Shown piece after piece: positions 11,246 to 22,239 of a stretch of DNA of 64,000 nt. The stretch's first letter is position 1. Each line of letters opens with the position of its first letter. Source of the stretch: Siphonodentalium dalli (taxonomy: Eukaryota; Mollusca; Scaphopoda; Gadilida; Siphonodentaliidae); contig CP136067.1 of NCBI GenBank assembly GCA_032622095.1, forward strand, positions 124,467,030 through 124,531,029, read 5' to 3'. Made by a program: the position numbers and the translations under genes. A model generated the notes under the pieces. It worked only from the letters and a program-made list of their open reading frames with translations, was not told the origin of the DNA and made no database searches.

Positions 11246-11696
11246 CAGCCTGATTATAGTGTGTCTCTCATTTGCAGAATGAGGTCCCCAGAGGGTGAAT
11301 TTAGTTATGCTATACCGCATAGCGGGCTAGCATCACTAAATTCACCCTCTGGGGACCTCATTCTGCTTAGACCTCATCTTCTCTGGACAGTTTCTTTATT
11401 ATCAAATTTCTATAGAAACTTAGATTCTATTTCTTTCTTAGTTCAGTTTTTCGATATCCCCAAATTGGCAGACGACACATTGCATAATTGAGGTTCCGAA
11501 TGGGTGTACATCACAATATTCACTATTTGGGAACTTCAATCTGAGTCTGGTTCTCCCATAACAGTTGAGGCCATGCAGAATGAAGTCGCAAGAGGGTGAA
11601 TTTGGTGATGCTAGCCCACTGTGCGGGATAGCATCACTAAATTCTCCCTCTGGGGACCTCATTCTGCAAATGACAGGCACACTATAATCAGGCTTG
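11246..11696. mobile_element. Family E element, complete (451 bp)
   Basis: Left end cagcctgattatagtgtgtc and right end its near complement (cacactataatcaggcttg). Hairpins of about 90 bp lie just inside each end (11275-11368 and 11574-11668), joined by a unique core. The same 9-mer, ctcatagag, flanks both sides (11237-11245 and 11697-11705), a convincing target duplication. Confidence 0.92.
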
Positions 11697-11779
11697 CTCA
11701 TAGAGAGGAGATGGTGAAAACTTCAGTTCAATGAAAGATATACAAGGTGAGTGAGATGTATTGGGTGGTGAGATACATA

Positions 11780-11991
11780 CAGTAATGCTCTAATTAATTG
11801 ACCTCTTAACCATAGCAGAATTATGGGTAACTTTTCAGGATTTAGTCGTAAATATGGCTTGTTGCCATTCATCGGAAAGCTCTCGCCGAGAGCTTTCTGA
11901 TGAATGGCAACAAGCCATATTTCCGACTAAATCCTGAAAATTTACCCATAATTCTGCTGTGGTAAGGAGTTGATTAATTAGAGCATTACTG
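11780..11991. mobile_element. Family A foldback MITE, full length
   Basis: Variant ends cagtaatgctctaattaatt. Palindrome centred near 11884 and TA flanks on both sides. Confidence 0.95.
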
Positions 11992-12252
11992 TACCATTTG
12001 TTTCTGAGAGAGATATTGAGGGGTTGCTATTATACCAGATGTATGTCTCAAATATTTGAATTAATATTAACTATCTGATTATTGGACCACTGACAAGATT
12101 CCATGGATGTATACTCGGTAGTTTGTAGTCCGCTTTGGGTTCGAGAATTGATTGGTGACATAAATTCCTGGCCCTGATATCGGCTCACAAAAGTCACAGA
12201 AAAACATTCAATTTCGATTTGGGACTTTCACCTATAGTGAAATATATTATTA

Positions 12253-12733
12253 AAGACATATTATGGACTTGTTCGGGTGCGTGAAACAAATAAGTTAGTA
12301 TCCAGACCCTATGCCAACTGGGCAAATGTAGCATTCTACTAACATCGCCGAAAATCTCAAGCAAATCGACCATACCACTCAATAGAAAACATCGTCTGAA
12401 CTACTGTCAATTGTAAATATTTACTTCTCGATTCGGGACGCAACAATTGGCAGTAAACTAACGAAAATGATTTTGCCGTCGAGAGTCACTGTATTTAATG
12501 AATATATAAGAATGACGGTGTGTGTTGTCGATTTGAATGTAATATTTGTAAAAGTAACCACTTTGCGGAAGAGTATTCTCCATTGCTATTTGATCACCCT
12601 ACCGGAGTGTTTCACATCACTTTAAGAGTATTCTCCATTGCTATTTGATCACCCTACCGGAGTGTTTCACACCACTTTAAGAGTATTCTCCATTGCTATT
12701 TGATCACCCTACCGGAGTGTTTCACATCACTTT
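12253..12733. repeat. Insert in family R, sharing homology with 63.2 kb
   Basis: Absent from the R copies at 25.1, 51.6 and 58.9 kb. Its right part (from about 12500: gtgtgtgttgtcgatttgaa) matches 63198-63315 (gtgtgtattgtcaatttgga). Confidence 0.65.
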
Positions 12734-12735
12734 CA
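12571..12735 (+). repeat. Tandem array, 3 x 55 bp
   Basis: Units start gagtattctccattgctatt at 12571, 12626 and 12681 and end ttcacatcacttt. Copies are almost identical (one cacatcac/cacaccac difference), so the amplification is recent. A single-copy relative is at about 63251-63310. Confidence 0.97.
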
Positions 12736-13090
12736 GGAACAGATAATAACTAAGAAATATATTCCCCAAGTAATTTTTTCGACTTTATAAGGTTTCCTGT
12801 CAAAACTTCAGAAAGTTACAAGGTTTTGTACTGGTGGAATATGATCTCTACGGACGTTAGGCAGAGTAGAAATTCATGACGTGATCTACCAAATATGGAG
12901 AATTAATTTCTCCTATTTGATTATTAGGAAGATATGGACTGTTGTCAGGGAAAAGTCAAAATGTTTAAGTTCAATTTACATCCCATCCTCACCTTTCTGT
13001 GATCCAGTTAATATTAGGCAATAAAAGAGCTCATAATAGTCATTTATAATACCATTATAATGAATAAATACACCATTATAATAAGCATAT

Positions 13091-13552
13091 ATGTGACCCG
13101 CAATATCAAATCCAGTCGGAAGTCGGTATTTTTTTACCCTGTGCCAATGCATTCTCTTATATATGCGAGTCGACCATAGGTCGCCTCGCATATATAAGAG
13201 AATGCATTGGCCTAACAATTTTTAATCATTTTTTTTAAATAAATGTTTCTGACAATTTTTAGGACATAAAATAAAAAACATCCATTACCCTGCAGGGATC
13301 CCCACGCATATATAGAAGCATATAGAAGAGTGTTGTCTGCTCATGTTTGTCTGGGGCTCTGTATGGGTGAAATTATAAAATTGTTAAAGAATACAAGAAA
13401 AAATTATTAAAATTGTAAAAAATTGTTAGGCCAATGCATTCTCTTATATATGCGAGGCGACCTATGGTCGACTCGCATATATAAGAGAATGCATTGGCAC
13501 AGGGTAAAAAAATCCCGACTTCCGACTGGATTTGATATGGCGGGTCACATAT
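13091..13552. mobile_element. Family X foldback: B-type hairpins inside different termini
   Basis: Terminal inverted repeats are tatgtgacccgcaatatcaa at 13090 and its complement ending at about 13552, continuing as ccagtcggaagtcgg on the left and ccgacttccgactgg on the right. Inside are two B/C-type hairpins (13145-13213 and 13430-13498), then a spacer. There are no TTAACCCTTT ends. Only one copy is seen. Confidence 0.85.
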
Positions 13553-13565
13553 GGGTTTTTGAAAT

Positions 13566-13680
13566 AAACATACTGGCATATATGAGAGAGAAGTCACTTT
13601 TCCCTGGGACAAAAATAGGGAGAAGTGACACATTCCAGGAGAGAAGATATCTCCCTCTAGGCTGGTTGGTGATGACGTCC
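13566..13680 (+). mobile_element. Family U fragment
   Basis: Reads tactggcatatatgagagag, then aagtcacttttccctgggac, agggagaagtgacacattcc and gaagatatctccctct. Matches 21828-21960, 22247-22350, 39340-39445 and (reversed) 62180-62287. Confidence 0.8.
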
Positions 13681-13873
13681 TGATAATGTCATGTGACATC
13701 ATTGTTGTCATGGCATTCATATACCTCACAATATAAAAAATTAAAGCTGCTGAAAGTAGTAATTATTTGTACATGAGGCAGTAGCAGTCAGGTGGAAAAT
13801 TTGCATCCACACTAGAATGATGAAATGCTGTTGTAAAGAATAACAGAGAAAGTTCATGTGGTAACAAGGCTCC

Positions 13874-14736
13874 CAGGGTTCGTACGCGGGTCTGGAATCC
13901 TGGAAAAGCTATAGAATTCGAAAATTTCGATTCAATACCCTTGAAAAGTCTGTAAATTGGGACCTTTTTTCACTCTACTATGGGAAATGTCTTGAAAATA
14001 AGCTACCCTGAGATTCAAGGTCTTGAAAAGTCATGGAATATCCCAAGCACGAGTTCTTAGGTAAATAAACGCTGTTACTTTCCGTTCTTATCGTGTAAGC
14101 TTACGATACCATCTCCGTAGTTATAGTTGGAACTACACGTTTTACGGTATGCCGAAACACGAATTGTCTCCCTTACCGGAACTCATTTAAATACGCAATA
14201 ACAGAACGCGAATCGAACTGACCTAAAACAATTATGTCAATGCGTACTCTCTCTAAATTCACCGATGTTACCTGGTGTTACTTAATATATTTGGCGACAA
14301 AATTATCCGAGAGCACCATTTTATAGTGTGCAAATATAGTTTTAATCGTTGTATTGCCTTGTTCGAAATAAATCGTGATCCATAACCGGAAAATCGTAAT
14401 TTTTTTCCCAATGATTTTAGAAATAGTTAGACTCTGGGTGTCAATGCCGATAATTGTTGCAGAAAAAAAACATTTATGATTTATTGTTCATATCAGCTTA
14501 ATTAGTTAAATGCATCTTTGCAGAAAAAGGGCTCATTTTAACTAACGTATATGTGTGCTCTGTTTAAACAACCTGGAAATTTATATATTGGTCTTCCTCA
14601 TTGTTTAGCTAGGTACGAGGTATGGAAAAGTTATGGAATTTTGTAACTGAAAAGTCTTGGACAATTTGTCCGAAAGTCTTGGAAAAAGTATGGAAAAGTT
14701 ATGGAATTTTACTCTCAGCTAGGTGTATGAACCCTG
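13874..14736. mobile_element. Family V element with CAGGGTTC ends (863 bp)
   Basis: Left end cagggttcgtacgcgggtct and right end taggtgtatgaaccctg. The 5-mer gctcc flanks both sides (13869-13873 and 14737-14741). Subterminal zones are dense in tggaaaagttatggaatt-type words. The end sequence resembles hAT-type CAGGG termini, but a 5-bp duplication is shorter than the usual 8, so the superfamily is open. No coding frame of note. Confidence 0.75.
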
Positions 14737-14741
14737 GCTCC

Positions 14742-15499
14742 AAATAAGTGGTCTGACACGGACAATTGTCAACAGCCAGATTCAAATTTTTATAGGTTGT
14801 AAGGCTCTGCTTTGAAACTGTCTGACATAATGTCAGGTTGAAATATTGATGTATTTTTAAGGAAAATATCACTGATATTTTGCAAAATAAATTGATAGTG
14901 TGCTGTTAAATGAAATTTATTCTATAGGAGAGTAGTTTTTAATTATTTGTTTTGCCAAAATCTGGGTTTTACAGATGTAGGATTATTAGAACTTGGATGT
15001 CTTCAAAATATTGGAATTGGAATTGGTCGAGTTATAACATACTATTGTCATGTGTTCCATACAGTATTATAATATTATATGTTTGTAATGATAGGCCTAC
15101 CCTTACATGATACTAGTAACAGTGCTGGGATCAGAGCAATTGAAGATTTCTATAACCTTAGAATTGAGCTTGAATTTGGCAAGCATGTTTGATGTTGTGA
15201 CCATGGTGAGCAGATTTGCATTATTTATAGTAAAAAAATTGACAATTGAGAAGAGGAACAGGGATAATACATCATTATTAGTTTCACTTGGCATTATTTC
15301 ATGTGATAAAAAAAGACATGTGGGGCCTCATTTTGAAATGTCAGACCATGTCTGGTTGGTGTCTGACAAAATGTGAGACAGTCAAATAAAAGTTATTTTA
15401 AGGCTTGTGTGGTAAAACAAAAGTACTAAAGTACTATAACAAGGACATGATTTTGGAGAGCATTGTGGTTTATTTATGCTTAAAAAATAATTTAAAATT
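14742..15499. other. Unassigned sequence
   Basis: About 760 bp. Two overlapping frames on opposite strands (15103-15376) are open, with no recognisable motif. No gene is claimed. Confidence 0.4.
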
Positions 15500-15623
15500 T
15501 GTTTGGCCAATGCAATCTCTAATATATGCGAGGCGACCTATGGTCGACTTGCATATATAAGAGAATGCATTGGCACAGGGTCTTTAATGTTGTGCAGCTC
15601 AGCTCCCATTATGAAAGGGTTAA
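15500..15623. mobile_element. Family B MITE, right half
   Basis: One hairpin (about 15504-15575), then gggtctttaatgttgtgcag and cccattatgaaagggttaa. TTAA at 15620-15623 also serves as the left end of the following D remnant. Confidence 0.85.
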
Positions 15624-15946
15624 CCCTTGTTGAAATTATTGTTTTATACAGTAATGCCCTAATTAATCGACTCCTTAACCACAGCAGAATTATGGGTAAC
15701 TTTTCAGGATTTAGTCGGAAATATGGCAACAAGCCATATTTTCGACTAAATCCTGAAAAGTTACCCATAATATGATATTCGTTAAAGAGTCGATTAATTA
15801 GGACTTTACTGTACATTTCCCTCCCACCAATGAATAGGACTCCTTCTGCACTTTCTATTATTTGTTTCTGAAAATTCCTCCAGATAAATTATAAATATAT
15901 TCTTTTATAACTGATGGGAGAATCCATTTAGTAATGAAAGGGTTAA
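15620..15946. mobile_element. Family D MITE, truncated, interrupted by A
   Basis: D sequence ttgttgaaattattg precedes the family A copy at 15649-15811. It resumes catttccctcccaccaatga and ends aatccatttagtaatgaaag before TTAA (15943-15946). The A copy split an older D. Confidence 0.82.
15649..15811. mobile_element. Family A MITE nested in D (163 bp)
   Basis: Arms are shortened so that they meet at gaaatatggcaacaagccat. TA flanks on both sides. The right arm carries a change (aatatgatattcgttaaaga) where other copies read aattctgctgtggttaagga. Confidence 0.92.
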
Positions 15947-15951
15947 GGGGG

Positions 15952-16265
15952 TGGGGGAGTCCATTCCTATTCATTGTATCTATGGAATAATTTTTCAAAA
16001 ACAAGAGATGGAATGTTGTCCGGTGCATATCTGCTTGTGGCATATCGCCCAGTGTTGGCATATCTATAACCTCAGATATACTCAGACAGATTGACCAAAA
16101 ATCAGCATTTTCATATAGACAAAACGATTGCACATGCCATTGAATGTCCTCATTGTGGTGAACATCTATACCAAATTTCATTGAGATCCGAGCACAATTG
16201 TTCAAGTTATAGCATGAACAGACATCGGACAGATGTACGGATAGGTGCAAAAAAGGGGGTATCAT
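15952..16265 (-). mobile_element. Family P dispersed repeat, reverse orientation
   Basis: Shares with 1445-1915, on the opposite strand, the motifs caaatttcattgagatccga, gacatcggacagatg and the terminal aaaagggggtatcat. Confidence 0.65.
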
Positions 16266-16936
16266 AAACTTATACTGGCCGAGAGCCCCTTCGAGTCTGC
16301 AATTAATGCACTTATATACGCATAGAGCTCCTATTTATACAGTGACCCAACGCTAGAATCAATGTATATCAAATATATAAAGTGCAACACGAGGAACAAA
16401 TGTTGCACTAAGATGTTGGATTTATGATTTACAGAAGACATTGTTGATCATCCAGAGATGCATCAAATCTCAACAAAAATATAACAGTACGAGTTAGCCG
16501 AAACACACACACACTTCAGATATCAGATCGTACAAAAAAATAGAAAGAAACTGAAAGAGAAAAAAATCAATCGTTAAACTCTGACCCAGATTTAAGTGCA
16601 TTTGAGGAAATAACGACAACTGCAGCCACGATTTAATATATTTTTTTCGGATCATGGTTCTGCAAACAAAATATAATTTGTAGAAAGAGACAGAAAGCAT
16701 GGGTCATTAGCGACCAAGGCAGATGTTTGTAACACTATATTGTTTTTTGGGGAATGGTTTTTGTAGCATTATCCATGTGAGAATAAGCTCTTTATAGTGA
16801 GTTCACCTTCTGGACAGAGTTATTAGGGCACAATACTTCACATCTCTTCATTATGTTTATCTGGCAAAGAGTAATTTAAACAACATAAAAGTCATTAGCA
16901 GAAATACAGAGATATTTATCAAGTGAGTTTAACACT
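16266..16936. other. Unassigned sequence
   Basis: About 670 bp with no recognised repeat. A small agtgcaaca/tgttgcact hairpin lies at about 16381-16410. Confidence 0.45.
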
Positions 16937-17169
16937 TTAACCCTTTCATAACGGGAGCTGTGCTGGTGCAGCATTAATGATCCTGTGCCATAGGGAGCCT
17001 CGCAGATATAATAGAATGCTCTGGCTTACATGCTCAAGGTAAATATTTTTAGGTCAATGTATTCTCTTATATATGCAAGGCTCCCTATGAGAGACTCGCA
17101 TATATAAGAGAATGCATTGGCACAGAGTTTTTGCAACATTTCAGGAAGTTCCAGTCATAGAAGGGTTAA
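16937..17169. mobile_element. Family B MITE, complete (233 bp)
   Basis: TTAA at both ends with ccctttcataacgggagctg on the left and aagttccagtcatagaaggg on the right. The first hairpin is eroded (tgtgccatagggagcctcgc); the second is intact (17056-17122). Confidence 0.92.
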
Positions 17170-17595
17170 AAAATGCTCATTGGTCACAAGTTGAACTTAT
17201 TATCTGAACAATTCCATTCAATAAATAGGACTTAAATTCTTCTGTAATTGTTTTATCTGTTGTCTGCTGGCCTATTGTTCTTGAAAACCAGTTAAAATCC
17301 AGATGAATTAATATCAATAGACCATTCCAATGTATACTTATATAACTGATGGGAGAATCCATTTAGTATACAGTAATGCCCTAAGTAATTGACTCCTTAA
17401 CCACAGCAGAATTATGGGTATCTTTTCAGGATTTAATCGGAAATATGGCTTGTTGCCATTCATCGGAAAGCTCTCAGTGAGCGCTTTCCGATGAATGGCA
17501 ACAAGCCATATTTCCGACTAAATCCTGAAAAGTTACCCATAATTCTGCTGTGGTTAAGGAGTCGATTACTTAAGGCATTACTGTAGGAAGGGTCT
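17166..17595. mobile_element. Family D MITE interrupted by A
   Basis: Shares its left TTAA with the right end of the preceding B. It reads gctcattggtcacaagttga and on to gggagaatccatttagta, and is then split by the A copy at 17371. The D end resumes as ggaagggtctta. Confidence 0.82.
17371..17583. mobile_element. Family A foldback MITE nested in D (213 bp)
   Basis: Full-length palindrome centred near 17477 with TA on both sides, inserted in the terminal ttagtata of D. Confidence 0.95.
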
Positions 17596-17654
17596 TAAAG
17601 ATAATGAGCCTGAAGCATACCAAGGGGATGCAGGAATTACATAAAAAAGGTGGA

Positions 17655-18074
17655 CAAACCTGCAAATAGTATGCCTGTAATTTTCAGAATGAGGTCCCCA
17701 GAGGGTGAATTTAGTGATGCTAACCCACACAGCGGCCTAGCATCACCAAATTAACCCTCTTGAGATCTCATTCTGCTTTGGCTTCATCTTCTGGGAAGTA
17801 GATATAGTATCAAATTAACATTAGTTACATTTTCCCTTCTGTTCAGTATTTGTATCCCCTAATTTGCGGAAGATAAAATGCATAATCAAGGGTGACAAAT
17901 GGGTGAACATCACCAACTTCAACTAGGGAACTTCAATCTTATTCTAGGTCTCCCATAGCAGTTGAGGTTGCCAGAGGGTGAATTTGGTGATGCTAGCCTG
18001 CCGTGTGGGATACCATCACTAAACCCTCTGGATACCTCTTTCTGCAAATGACAGACATGCTATTTGTAGGCTAG
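17655..18074. mobile_element. Family E element (about 420 bp)
   Basis: Left end caaacctgcaaatagtatgc, right end gcaaatgacagacatgctat and on to ggctag. Hairpins are at 17687-17778 and, shorter, at about 17970-18050. The core contains ttagttacattttcccttct. No matching target duplication is visible. Confidence 0.85.
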
Positions 18075-19033
18075 CCGTGACAAATATATCAGTAAGTTAA
18101 ACTAACACCCGTCAAATCAGCAAAGATTGAGTGTGGCTACTGTTTGGCAAACAGAAGTGCAGAAAATACTTCTGGATTCCCTCTACAATGAACAATAATG
18201 ATAAGAACTCAAGACCAACGGCCTGACAATAAACAGGTCTCTATCGGCAAGGTGGATTGGCTATTATAAACCACGGTTCACTCATGCTGTCAACATCTTG
18301 TGGTTTTAATGGATTCCAACACTGGGAAAGCTGCAAATTGGCCGAAATATCCCATTCTACCGATAGACAAAACACACTTATAGATTTATCATTTGCAACC
18401 ATACCCCTTGGTTTTCTCACATACTGTCAAATGATTTTATTAATTTTCATAATATCAGCATTTCAGGGTTCTTATGATTAATTCCGATTTTAATGGAAAT
18501 GGAATGAAAACTCATGTGTGAACTGCAGCATTGACCCCAGAAACACTTAGTCATTTAAGAATGTTTTTTTAAACACATGTTTTATTCTAAACTTTGCAAT
18601 TGGTTTGATAACATTTCAAGAACAATCACTGAAGTTAAGTATCTTTGAAATCTGAAAAGTGAAGATTAACGTAGCTTTGTCAATGAATATTCACCAATGA
18701 ATAGTTAGTTGATTCCAATTGACTCATTTGTGGGGATATTCGGCTAACAAGTCCTAAACTCCTTTTCAGTACAGCATATTTTTCACATTTACATGGATCC
18801 TAGAAATTTGGCGTGCAGACATAATTAGGGGGGGGGTATATGCATCCATCTCTAAATATATTCAAGCAAGAAAGTGAAATATTTCTGTCATAGTTATCTG
18901 TAAATTTTCCAAGGAATTTCCATCTATGTCTGCACCTCCAACTGTCCTGTGTTAGAATAAATGATACATACAGAATTGTCAAATTGGCAAGAAGAGAGCA
19001 GTCATGGTGTGGGCTTATTTTGTTCCCTTCACC
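18075..19033. other. Unassigned sequence
   Basis: About 960 bp. An open frame of 74 codons (18257-18481) has no recognised domain. No gene is claimed. Confidence 0.4.
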
Positions 19034-19041
19034 CTTTGGCA

Positions 19042-19399
19042 CAAGCCTTGAAATAGGGTGTCTGTCATTTGCAGAATGAGGTCCCCAGAGGGTGAATTTA
19101 GTGATGCTACCCCGCATAGCGGGCTAGCATCACCAAATTCACCCTCTGGGGACCTCATTCTGCTTACACCTCAGCAGAATGAGGTTCCCAGAGGGTGAAT
19201 TTGGTGATGCTAGCCTGCTATGCGGGGTAGCATCACTAAATTCACCCTCTGGGGACCTCATTCTGCTTACACCTCAGCAGAATGAGGTTCCCAGAGGGTG
19301 AATTTGGTGATGCTAGCCCGCTATGCGGGGGTAGCATCACTAAATTCACCCTCTGGGGACCTCATTCTGCAAATGACAGACACTCTATTTCAAGGCTTG
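19042..19399. mobile_element. Family E element with three hairpins (358 bp)
   Basis: Ends caagccttgaaatagggtgt and its complement. Target duplication ctttggca at 19034-19041 and 19400-19407. Three ~92-bp hairpins (19073-19164, 19175-19267, 19278-19371) are joined by tacacctca linkers. The second and third are tandem duplicates. Confidence 0.95.
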
Positions 19400-19455
19400 C
19401 TTTGGCACCCAGTCCCTGGAGAGACTTTTTGACGGAATTATTTTATATGAATATA

Positions 19456-19668
19456 CAGTAATGCTCTAATTAATCGACCTCTTAACCAAAGCAGAATTAT
19501 GGGTAACTTTTCAGGATTTAGTCGGAAATATGGCTTGTTGCCATTCATCGGAAAGCTCTCGGGGAGAGCTTTCCGATGAATGGCAACAAGCCATATTTCC
19601 GACTAAATCCTGAAAAGTTACCCATAATTCTGCTTTGGTTAAGAGGTCGATTAATTAGAGCATTACTG
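19456..19668. mobile_element. Family A foldback MITE, full length (213 bp)
   Basis: gctctaattaatcgacctct-type ends, paired arms, TA flanks on both sides. Both arms carry aaccaaagcagaatt in place of aaccacagcagaatt, so the arms share a subfamily mutation. Confidence 0.96.
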
Positions 19669-19736
19669 TACATGTACTCATGGTTGTAACACAGTGTTTG
19701 TAGATTATACCTTGTATTATGCAGAAATGTGAAAAA

Positions 19737-19910
19737 TACTGTAATTGGCTACAATTTCCCTTTGAAATACCATTCAATTTACCAGAATTTGACCGAAAAT
19801 ATCTCCAATATCACCGAAAATTGACCGAATTTTGAGCTTTCAAAACATTTGGGGGGTGGGCGGAGCTGCGAATCTCCCAGCCCCCCTCCCCCGGTCTGTA
19901 CGGCTATGAT
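19737..19910 (+). repeat. Dispersed repeat, copy 1
   Basis: Shares gaaataccattcaattt, ccgaaaatatctc, gaattttgagctttcaaaac and a G-rich run then cccccct ... tacggctat with 26825-26975. Function unknown. Confidence 0.75.
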
Positions 19911-20327
19911 AGTATCAAAAGAAGGGAAGTCTATTCCCAAAGTGGTGTATTTCTCATGGTTCTGGTCTTTAAGAATATTCCCATCTTGATGAATCTGTAT
20001 GCATCATTGTTGATGGATTCTACGATACAATAAACCTTAATTTTCGTTTGTTATTCCGAAAACACATTGCTTTCTTCTTCCATAACCCATAAGCCACGAA
20101 GATAAAAGGCTGAACGGTTTTATTGCCACATTTCTCTCTTGAGAGGAGGGGCATGTTTTAAAATCTCAGATCCGAAGATCATCGGGGTTCTTGTGATGTC
20201 AAAATGGGTGTTGATAGGAATGAATGCCATGGGGGAGATATTCATGGTTGGTTAGGCCAGAATAATGCTGCTGATGCCTCTAGAGCCACAATGCATGGGT
20301 GATAATGTGTTCTGCATGTGACAAAAG
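19911..20327. other. Unassigned sequence
   Basis: About 420 bp with no recognised repeat or gene. Confidence 0.45.
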
Positions 20328-20773
20328 CAAGCCTGAGTTTAGTGTGCCTGTCATTTGCAGAATAAGGTCCCCAGAGTGTGAATTTAGTTATGCTATCCCG
20401 CATAGCGGGCTAGCATCACTAAATTCACCCTCTGGGGACCTCATTCTGCTTACGTCTCATCTTCTTTGGAAAATTTCTTTATTATCAAATTTCTATAGAA
20501 ACTTTTTTAGTTCACTGAGTTTCTCTATATCCATAAATTGGCAGACAACACATTGGATAATTGAGGTTCCCAATGGGTGTACATCACAATATTCACCATT
20601 TGGGAACTTCAATCTGAGTTTATATATCTCCCATAGCAGATGAGGCCATGCAGAATGAGGTTTCCAGAGGGTGAATTTGGTGATGATAATCCGGCTATGT
20701 GGGATAGCGTCACTAAATTCACCCTCTGGGGACCTCATTCTGCAAATGACTGGCACACTAAACTCAGACTTGA
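20328..20773. mobile_element. Family E element, complete (446 bp)
   Basis: Ends caagcctgagtttagtgtgc and cacactaaactcagacttg. Two ~90-bp hairpins (20356-20449 and 20650-20745) flank a core with ccaatgggtgtacatcacaa. The flanks show no clear duplication. Confidence 0.92.
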
Positions 20774-20894
20774 ACTGAAATTACATCAGACTCCCCTTCT
20801 GTTTGATAATCAATGCAAACAATGACCTGCTTCCAACAAAGAATGCCTTATAACAGCCTCATGAGTTAATGACAATCTTACAGCTGCCTGCAAT

Positions 20895-21148
20895 CAAGCC
20901 TTCAAATATGGTGTCTGTCATTTGCAGAATGAGGTCCCCAGAGGGTGAATTTAGTGATGCTACCCCGCATAGCGGGCTAGCATCACCAAATTCACCCTCT
21001 GGGGACCTCATTCTGCTAACACCTCAGCAGAATGAGGGTCCCAGAGGGTGAATTTGGTGAAGCTAGCCCACTATGCGGGGTAGCATCACTAAATTCACCC
21101 TCTGGGGACCTCATTCTGCAAATGACAGACACCCTATTTCAAGGCTTG
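20895..21148. mobile_element. Family E element, short form (254 bp)
   Basis: Ends caagccttcaaatatggtgt and caccctatttcaaggcttg, with a perfect 8-bp target duplication cctgcaat at 20887-20894 and 21149-21156. Two hairpins (20925-21017 and 21027-21119) sit directly side by side with the unique core absent. Confidence 0.96.
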
Positions 21149-21344
21149 CCTGCAATCTTATCTTTCCACTAGCTGGGCTCACTCTTGTCGATTATGTAAT
21201 GACTGGTGCCTTTGAGATGGGGAAAGATGATACAAGATTTTTACTGGGTAACAACTGTTGCTGGGTGAATGCCTTTGTATCCATGCCTCATGTTCATGGG
21301 TTTGGCCAAGTTTTCTGGGCAAACTGAAGCTGGCCATGTGCAAG

Positions 21345-21791
21345 ACTGGTGTGTTTGACATTTGCAGAATAAGGTTGCCACAGGGTGAATTTAGTGACGC
21401 TATCCAGCATAGAGCATAGAGAGTTGCTGTTGTAGACCTAGGATCAGATTGAAGTTCCCCAGTTGAAGTTGGTGCTCACAATGACATGATTTGATATCAT
21501 TATTCTAAAATCATACCATAAAGTTCTAAAGTCATTACCAAATTGCATAGCTATTACCCAAATGTGGGTAGCAAATTGCGATGCGATGCCAGTTAATTTG
21601 CTCCGTGTAGTCATCGTGATTATGCATTTTATCTTTTTCAAATTAAGGGACATAGAAACTGAACAGAAGGAAAAAAGTAACTAAAAACAATGTTAATTTG
21701 AGACTGTAGACACTTCCCAGAAGATGAGGCCTAAGCAGAATTAGGTCCCCAGAGGATGAATTTAGTAACGCTATCTCGCATCATTCTGCAT
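21345..21791. mobile_element. Family E element, degraded
   Basis: The left hairpin arm tgacatttgcagaataagg is at 21357 and the core ggatcagattgaagttcccc at 21441. There is foreign or decayed sequence to about 21640, then core words agaaactgaacagaagg and a right hairpin arm ending near 21791. Confidence 0.7.
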
Positions 21792-21827
21792 CAGGACCAG
21801 CCCAGATGCTGAATAGCTAGTAGTAAC

Positions 21828-22120
21828 ATATATGCATTCTGGTATATGAGAGAGAAGTCACTTCTCCCTGGAACCAAAATAGGGAGAAGTGGCAAATTTT
21901 AGGGAGAAGATATCTCACAAATTGCCCTCTATGTTGGTCCCTGAATTGCACCATTTTAAGGGGCCATAACTCTTTGGTGAGAAAAATATAAAGTGGTTGG
22001 TAGTAACAGTGTCTGAGTTCTCGTCTGCTCACAGCACCACCGTACAGCACCACCGGCCTGGTTTCTGTTAGAGACTTAGAAAATTGACCCAGAATCTCAG
22101 AACAATCAAACAGACAGTAG
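21828..22120 (+). mobile_element. Family U repeat, longer copy 1
   Basis: Runs from acatatatgcattctggtat to aacaatcaaacagacagtag. It recurs at 22240-22770 with the same order of words, so these are a tandem pair about 410 bp apart. It ends in agtagcgaac. Confidence 0.85.
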
Positions 22121-22133
22121 CGAACTGTAGCAT

Positions 22134-22210
22134 AGTGGGCTATCATCACCAAATTTCACCTTCTGGGAACCTCATTCCGCTTAGGCCTCAACTGCTATGG
22201 GAGACTTAGG
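22134..22210. mobile_element. Family E fragment
   Basis: Carries the right arm of one hairpin (caccttctgggaacctcatt) and core cttaggcctcaactgctatg, placed between the two U copies. Confidence 0.75.
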
Positions 22211-22239
22211 CCCCTCCAATGCTGAATAGCTAGTATTAA

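Larger units (their letters stand above)
12175..12891 (-). mobile_element. Family R element, interrupted and left-truncated
   Basis: R sequence runs 12175-12252 (atcggctcacaaaagtcaca) and resumes at 12734 with caggaacagataataactaa. It ends tagaaattcatgacgtgatc at 12891. The middle ~480 bp is foreign to other R copies. The AGATCATG end of the other side is missing. Confidence 0.75.

Noticed and set aside
15503-15816. Overlapping frames of about 90 codons on both strands
   Set aside because: They read through a B hairpin and a family A palindrome; mirror frames are expected from inverted repeats.
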